Assembly (NCBI RefSeq): GCF_945859685.1
Contig: NC_079147.1
Span: 144,856,645 to 144,920,644, forward strand
DNA length: 64,000 bases
Source: Eupeodes corollae
Taxonomy: Eukaryota > Arthropoda > Insecta > Diptera > Syrphidae
Direction of reading: 5' to 3'
Below the pieces are notes generated by a model. That model did no database searches, was not told where the DNA came from, and saw only the letters and a list, made by a program, of their open reading frames with translations. Position 1 is the stretch's first letter. The number at the start of each line of letters is the position of its first letter. Below, piece after piece: positions 58,106-64,000 of the stretch. The position numbers were made by a program, and so were the translations under genes.

Positions 58106-59714
58106 CAACATCATCATGTTGGAGTGGATTCTATCATCAAACAATTATCTTCTCAGTGGTACCATTTACAATGAAAACATGCCGGATAGTAATTCAGGGG
58201 ATTGAATCGGCTAAGACTATACGTGATGGTCGTTTTGATTATTGATCTCTCTACATTTCTCCATAAATATGAGACAACTATTGTAAAAATTATTATCACT
58301 TTATGAACCGATCATTTTTGTTTAATCGGAAATTGCTTTTAAAATCTTCTTTTCATGTCCTAAGTGATGCCATTTAAAATTCGCTAATTAGCCAAAACTG
58401 ACGCCGAGTTATTGTGTTTTTTGCTAAATTAATATAACTGCGATAAAAAGCATTTCCTTAATTTGAAATCCTGTAAATCTCTTCAAAAAAAATATCCAAA
58501 ATTTGTCAAGAATAATTCCAAAACTTGTTATCATCATCACATCAAATCTGAAATTCAAGAAAATCCTACTTTCCAACGAAGCGAAACAAAACGATTAACG
58601 ACGACGTAAAACCCTTAACTTGTGAACAGAAAATATATCTTTATTTGCAAATATTATTTCATTGTTTTGTTTGTATAATTAATTTACTTAAGATTCGTCA
58701 TAATATAAGTTAAATACTATTCTAACATAAAAAAAGAACAAAATTAAAATAAGATCAACGTGAGTGTGAGAATAGTTTACACTTATAGTTTTTTTTTAAT
58801 TTTCTAAATAACAAATCTTTTACAAAACATAATAAAATATAAGAATTTAAAATCAGATTTTTATGAATTTTATTTTAAACAAAATTTAAGACACTTGGTT
58901 TATGACAATTTTTTTAATATGAACGAAAAAAGAATAAAAATTGATTGATTTTACTTTTTTTAGATTAACAACAATTGCATTTTTATTTTTTTGTTTTAAT
59001 AATAGAAAAAAAGGCAACTTGACATTATTTTAAAATAGATTTAATTTAGTTTTTTTATTTTTGATAAACTTAAAAAAAACGAGAGTTATTTCGCTTGATG
59101 TATATTTTTATGTTTAAAGATGCAGTTGACTCATCCAATCTCAGTATATCACGAAGGAAATTATGTTCTCAGTGTTTTCTTTTATATTTTTTAAGCTCCA
59201 ACGATGCTTTTTAAAAAAGATTATCTTTTTGATTTTTGCATTCTTAATTTGAAAAATCTCTGTTTTTTTAACTTGACTTATTTTTATGCGATTTTAAAAA
59301 ATCATCATCATCATCAATTTGTTAGTATAAATAACTGTGTACATATATGCATGTATATGTGATGGTTCTGTTGAATACATATATCTATACGTAGTAAGTC
59401 CATCATTTGGTATTTTTGTAAATAACACAATAAAAGTGTGTGCTGTTTTATTTTTTTTGTTTTTGTTAATTTTAGTTTTATTTTTTGTGAATTATTTTAT
59501 AGATTTCTTGAGGTTTTCAAAATATGAAATGTATTTTTTATGATTTTGATTGTTGATTGCTTTGTAAAGTTATAGTTCAATTATTTTGCTTTACAGGCAC
59601 GCGCAAAACTTTAGTTAGTAGTTTCAAGTTTCAGCAGCAAACAGTAGGTATTTTTTTTTTGTAAAAACATTTAAGAAAAACAACACATCAAGTTATTTTA
59701 GAAGGAAGTAGCAC
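58106..59714. other. Tm1: Tm1 intron, AT-rich
   Basis: No exon or repeat recognised beyond (CAT)n at about 59302-59318. A second CAT-rich patch follows exon 4a at 59849-59906. Confidence 0.3.
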
Positions 59715-59832
59715 CTCATCGTATTTCTTGTCGGCTTCTTCAGCAAGGAAACGAGCTTCTTTAAGTTGGTTCTCGAGGGCATCCATACGCTCTTCATCGG
59801 CAAGTGAGCGGTTCTCAAGGACCTTACGGGCA
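59715..59832 (-). CDS. Tm1: Tropomyosin-1 exon 4, muscle-like alternative (4a)
   Basis: The exon is 118 bp, acceptor AACAG|TGCC. It reads split Arg, ARKVLENRSLADEERMDALE, then NQLKEARFLAEEADKKYDE, matching the major muscle Tm1 protein. The donor is GAG|GTGCTA, a poor match to the consensus beyond the GT, while the paired exon 4b has GAG|GTATAA. It lies about 420 bp downstream of 4b. The joining phase to exon 5 is 0. Confidence 0.93.
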
Positions 59833-60253
59833 CTGTTGTTGTTTATTCATCATGGTCATCATCATCCATCGTTCATCAAAAATTAAGTCATCATCATCAT
59901 CATCGAGTAGAATTTTGAGAATTATGTTTCATCACATCATCCACACGTAAGAAGGTGTTTAGTGTAAAGGTTTTCATTGTTGTTTTAGTTTATTTGAAAG
60001 AAAATATTTGTTTCTTAGTTATTTTGTTCATAATAACTTCTTTTTTTTTTAAATAAATCTATATAATGGAATATATGGTTGTGGTTTTGAACTTATTGTT
60101 GTTATGATGAAGTCCAGTTCGTGTTGAAGCTGAAATAAAAACTTCCTAACAATCCTAACCCTATACAAATAAACCCTATTAACCCTACAAATCCTAATTC
60201 TACCTAATCCTCAGCACAATATTATATCATATTGTTTTGTTGTTGTTTTATAC

Positions 60254-60371
60254 CTCTTCGTATTTTTTGTCAGCTTCCTCGGCAATTAATTTTGCTTGAG
60301 ATAATTGTGCTTCCAATATAGCTACTCTGTCATCTTCCATATTTGTACGATTTTCAAGGGCCTTTCGTATC
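60254..60371 (-). CDS. Tm1: Tropomyosin-1 exon 4, distal-type alternative (4b)
   Basis: The exon is 118 bp, acceptor ATAG|GATACG, donor GAG|GTATAA. After the split Arg it reads IRKALENRTNMEDDRVAILE, then AQLSQAKLIAEEADKKYEE. It is colinear with the exon 4 at 59715-59832, sharing RK.LENR and AEEADKKY, but differs in the middle, where DDRVAILEAQLSQ replaces DEERMDALENQLK. Because 118 is not a multiple of three, including both copies would break the frame, so the two are expected to be mutually exclusive. Which tissue uses which is not visible in the sequence. Confidence 0.9.
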
Positions 60372-60556
60372 CTATATGGTTTTTAATTTAAACAAAAAAA
60401 CATTATTTTATCCTAATTCAAAACGAAAAAGAACCCCCCCCCCCTTTTAACCTTTCTTTTTTTCTTTAAAACCTTTAAAAAAATAGGATTGAACATAAAC
60501 ATAGAAAAATAATAAAAAAAACCTTCAAAACCATTTGTTTATGAAGGGCTACTAAC

Positions 60557-60690
60557 CGTTCACTTTCATCAGCAGCTTGTGATGCTTCCGAAAGTTTAGC
60601 TGTGGCAGATCCAAGACGTTCCTCAGAACGTTCCAAGTCTTCTTCGAGCAACTGAATGCGACGATTTAATGCAGCAACTTCAGATTCAGC
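60557..60690 (-). CDS. Tm1: Tropomyosin-1 exon 3 (constitutive)
   Basis: The exon is 134 bp with phase 0 acceptor (ATAG|GCT) and phase 2 donor (CG|GTTAGT). It encodes [19 protein letters not shown], then [14 protein letters not shown] and [11 protein letters not shown] with a split Arg. The length and phases equal exon 3 of other animal tropomyosins, and the sequence matches Drosophila Tm1. It is the first Tm1 coding exon seen in the window; the N-terminal exons (about residues 1-80) must lie beyond 64000, so the gene is partial here. Both exon 4 copies accept from this donor. Confidence 0.95.
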
Positions 60691-61739
60691 CTATTTATGA
60701 AAATATAAAATAAAAAATCCAAGATATAACACAAACTTGTTCTCCCAATATTTAATTTATGCTTATTTTTTCTTTTTAAGAACTCAAAGATCTCTTGCTC
60801 GTTTTTTATTTTTAATTTTCTAAAATTTCTATTCTATTCTGTTTTCCTAAATATTTAAAAAAAAATCTAACCTATTTTAATAAATAATAAATGCTCTCTC
60901 TTTGTCTATCTAATTAATCCTAAACCCATATTTTTCCCATAATTTTTGTCTCCGTTGCGGTCTTCCAGTGATGTGTTGTATTCCACCTGTTTGAAAAAGG
61001 AATAAATTCTGAAGAGTTTTGCTCAACAGATAGGTTGGAAAAATCAAGGCAGAACTATAATAGGAAGCTTGATACACGATCTTATCAATGACAACGTTAA
61101 AGTTCTTTGATCAGTTGAAAATATTCTTTAAAAGGGATTCAGTGATCATGCGGCTATTATAGTCCGACCTTAAAAGCAAAAGTGGAAAATTGGATATGAG
61201 GAAGGAATAGGATTCAGTTTAGGAAAAAGGAAAGTTTTAAACAAAACTATTAGCGAATCTATAGGTTTTTCCCGTTAAGGCCGAGAAATATCTCTTTTGG
61301 ATTAGTTTGGATCCATTGAATGGAAAAAAGCAAAGAAACTGAAAAGACTTCTGATATAGGTGTGGACTTAATAGAAAAAGCAAATTGAACGTTCGGCCAA
61401 AACGTTCACTTAAAAAAAAACATTTTAATCTCACCACATATCGAATGTTCGATGCGCTTTTCGTAATAAATGCAAAAGTTTTCGCATGATTTAAGGCTCA
61501 AAGTCTCAATCGAATCAAAGAGAATAGCTTTGGGCCTAATAAGCAATTAAACCAAATAGAAAAAAGATAAGAAAATAACTTCCCATTTGCTTATTAGGCT
61601 CAAATTAACACCCAAATGTTAAAATCTTATATTTTATCTCGTTAAATAACTAAAATGACGGTCAGCTATTAGCCATCGGAAACGTCCTTTCCGTTGTGTG
61701 ATGAAGGTCAATTCTGGACACGTTACAATCAAGAACTGT
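60691..61739. other. Tm1: Tm1 intron upstream of exon 3
   Basis: No exon recognised; AT-rich with no repeat I can name. Confidence 0.3.
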
Positions 61740-62045
61740 ATGCAATCTACCTCGAAGCTGATATTGTGACAAAAATTATGCTTAAGGCTGGACACCTAGC
61801 TCGTATGAGTGAAGAGGAACTAGCTCGGAATGTAATTTGTAGTACATTTTATAGTAGGCGATAGCGTGGCAGACCATGCTTACGATGATGGTGAGATGGC
61901 GTAGTCCAGTACACCCGAAGCCATGGGGTGCACAACTGGATGTCGTTGACTTCGCGATCGGGATCAATTGAGAGCTTTGTTGTGTGAGGCCAGGACTGGA
62001 TCCCAATTGTCGAGGCGATGACGATGATGATGATGAAAAAAACCA
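61740..62045 (+). mobile_element. LINE C-terminal remnant in the upstream Tm1 intron
   Basis: Plus-strand codons YLEADIVTKIMLKAGHLARM, SEEELAR, then RGRPCLR, and CRRLRDRDQLRALLCEARTG. These are the LRWAGH..RM and GRP..RW....DR..WR.L...A motifs found at the end of RTE/craniofacial-development-protein-like LINEs. A GAT run (62018-62037) follows as the tail. Confidence 0.65.
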
Positions 62046-63880
62046 AAACCTAGGTATATACAAAGGTATACAAAAATACCTAAGTATTAAAACACTTACT
62101 AAGCATACAAAGTAAAACCACCTAAAGCCCAAGCTTCTTTTATGGAACAAAAAGACACAACAAGAGTTCGCAATTGATTAAAAGAATACATCAATAACAA
62201 GAAACCAGTAATTTTGTGCCAATGCCCCATATGCATGTCAATTTGTTGGAAGGAAAGCAAAGCCAACAAATTCACACTCAAATGGAATTTAAGATAAGAC
62301 ATACGTGAACTATGAATCACCATCATCATATTATACAAATGACTCAAGCTTTTAGCTTTAAAGGCAAACAAACAAGATTGTATAAGTGACCACCATAATA
62401 TGACAAAAAGTTTAAAAAAAAGTAGGTAGGTATGTAACTTGTTTCACAAGTTAACTGCAATGTAAATGAAGAAATGGGTTTGGGGTATGGGGTTTGTTTT
62501 ATCAAATATCTATCTATTTGTGATTCAAATTAGATTAGCAATTTTTGGCGATCAACGATTTGCTTGAAAAGTTGGTCAATTGTTTTTCTAACTAAAAACA
62601 GAACCAAGCCAAAAAATTATCATAAAACATTTTATGAATGAAAACTTCTTTACTGCAATTTAAGCAAAATTTAAAGAAATGATAAGCCTTTTAATAATTC
62701 TATGAATATTATCTTGAAAAAATATTTGTTTACTCTTTTTCTAACAAGGATTTTATCTTTACCCAGAAAGAGGGGATTTTACTTTTGAATATCAAATATT
62801 AGCTTCCGGAGTGACTGTTTTCGGTTTCTTTTTGTATGATATGAATTCAACACGCATTAAAAAAAGTGTTATCCCCATAAAGATTGGCATTATGACTCTT
62901 TTTCAGCAAACAGACATTTGATAGAATGAAACCCTTCAAGAAGTAAAATTTTTAAAACTTTCCAAATGATGGAACCATAGGTTCGAAGAAAATACAAAAA
63001 CAAAGAGACCTGTTGTTAAATGTTAAACACAGGTACGAATGGACAAACCTTTAACTCTACTACAGCATTACCCTCCATTCAATTTAATGAAACATTTTAT
63101 AAATATATGTATCCACATAACATTCATACATATTTTCGAGTGGCATAAGTACTAAACGATGACAAATTACGTCATCACAGAGGAGTTTTATTAAAAAACA
63201 CCCCGAAATATTGTTCGTCGTTGTTGTTATGTGATATGTAAGTAAGTAGAGAGGTAGGTATAAATTGAGTGTGCGTTCTCTACCTCGCATAAGTGTTCTG
63301 TGTTCTGGGGAGGCTTTGGAAAACATGGACTTGGCTTCTGTGTACTAGACACTTTTTATATACATAAAAGTTATAACAACTTTTCTATCTAACAACTTGC
63401 CGGCTACACCAAATACACCATCGCGCTCATTCTGCCTGTGCTAGTAAGCACCTTTTTTGGAACATGCCATGGTTAAATAAATGAAAGAAAGATTAAATAA
63501 ATACAAACACAAATTCGATAGCAGAGATAGGGTGGTGGTGGCGGGAAGGAGTAATGATAATAGAATTGGAAGGTTGACGGACGGCTTAATGTTCAGTGAC
63601 CATGAACGCTAGAAATGCATTTATATTTTGTTTCTGTTGTTCTTGCGTATACGATGATTATGGTGATGATGACGATGGATGGCATGGCGGCGCGGTGTCG
63701 ATGTCGGTGGCAATATCAACAATCAAGTGAAGCGAAAATACAAGTGGAAAATGATAGCAAGTCAATTGAAACAAGGAATAATAACAGAAAACACACAAAT
63801 TTGTTTGCAATGAGAATTTTTAACAATTGAAGGTTATTTTCGCTAAAGCCTTTTTTAGTCATAAGAATTGAGGCCATTTT
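62046..63880. other. Tm1: Tm1 intron or upstream sequence at the window edge
   Basis: No Tm1 N-terminal exon and no other gene recognised. Short open stretches on both strands have no family features. Confidence 0.3.
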
Positions 63881-63889
63881 ATAAAAATA

Positions 63890-64000
63890 TTTGATATCTA
63901 ACAGATATACAAGCCTATCACGAATTCTATCCTAATCGGAAGCTTTTTAGAATCTCGAAAAACTGTATCATGAAATCCATTCCTAATGCAAAAACGAAAG
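63890..64000. repeat. Partial copy of the second MITE family, cut by the window end
   Basis: CCTATCACGAATTCTATCCT, AATCGGAAGCTTTTTAGAAT, CTCGAAAAACTGTATCATGA match the element at 57920-58105 in the same order as its reversed right half. Confidence 0.5.

Overview
The window looks like a piece of a fly (brachyceran dipteran) nuclear genome. It is very AT-rich, with introns of up to about 12 kb and many degenerate transposons. The recognisable genes, all on the minus strand, are the two tropomyosin genes Tm1 and Tm2, lying head to tail as they do in Drosophila. No bacterial-type features are present. I do not claim a genus.

Tm2 (7727-9026) is complete: four coding exons of 374, 220, 178 and 83 bp give 284 residues. 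A fifth exon of 83 bp (4907-4989), 2.7 kb downstream, encodes a second tropomyosin C-terminus with the same acceptor phase.

Tm1 enters from the right edge; its first coding exons lie beyond 64000. The exon lengths present (134, 118, 71, 76, 63, 70 and 83 bp) match animal tropomyosin exons 3-9. Exon 4 is present twice (60254-60371, 59715-59832), exon 5 twice (48025-47955, 47574-47504), exon 7 three times (45309-45247, 43459-43397, 40614-40552), and there are at least five alternative last exons. Two of these last exons are long Pro/Ala-rich exons of the troponin-H (flight-muscle) type. The module can in principle specify dozens of proteins.

The rest is mobile DNA. From left to right: a mariner scrap and a LINE copy fused to a truncated Tc1-type element (1-3760); a captured-looking small ORF between direct repeats (5560-6100); a 50-bp tandem array (6935-7190); a terminal-inverted-repeat MITE family with one copy inserted inside another (9366-9912, 21219-22190, 50785, 57168); a tRNA-derived SINE family (10 kb, 23.5 kb, 32 kb, 41.5 kb, 50 kb); a foldback minisatellite (12.1-12.9 kb); a LINE split by a Helitron with recognisable ends (16.1-20.7 kb); a hAT element inside a SINE (23.6-24.6 kb); a repeat with an 8-bp ACGTAC-type array (24.9-26.2 kb); a perfect 82-bp hairpin (26.9-27.0 kb); jockey-like LINE fragments split by a mariner (27.6-30.3 kb); and further mariner, RNase H and LINE scraps inside Tm1 introns.

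Tm1 and Tm2 both encode coiled-coil dimers that polymerise along actin and, in muscle, gate myosin binding with troponin. The repeat-rich stretch between 9 and 33 kb separates the two genes and probably holds the Tm2 5' noncoding exon and muscle enhancers, which I could not place. All exon boundaries were read by eye from GT/AG signals and phase; none was checked against transcripts.
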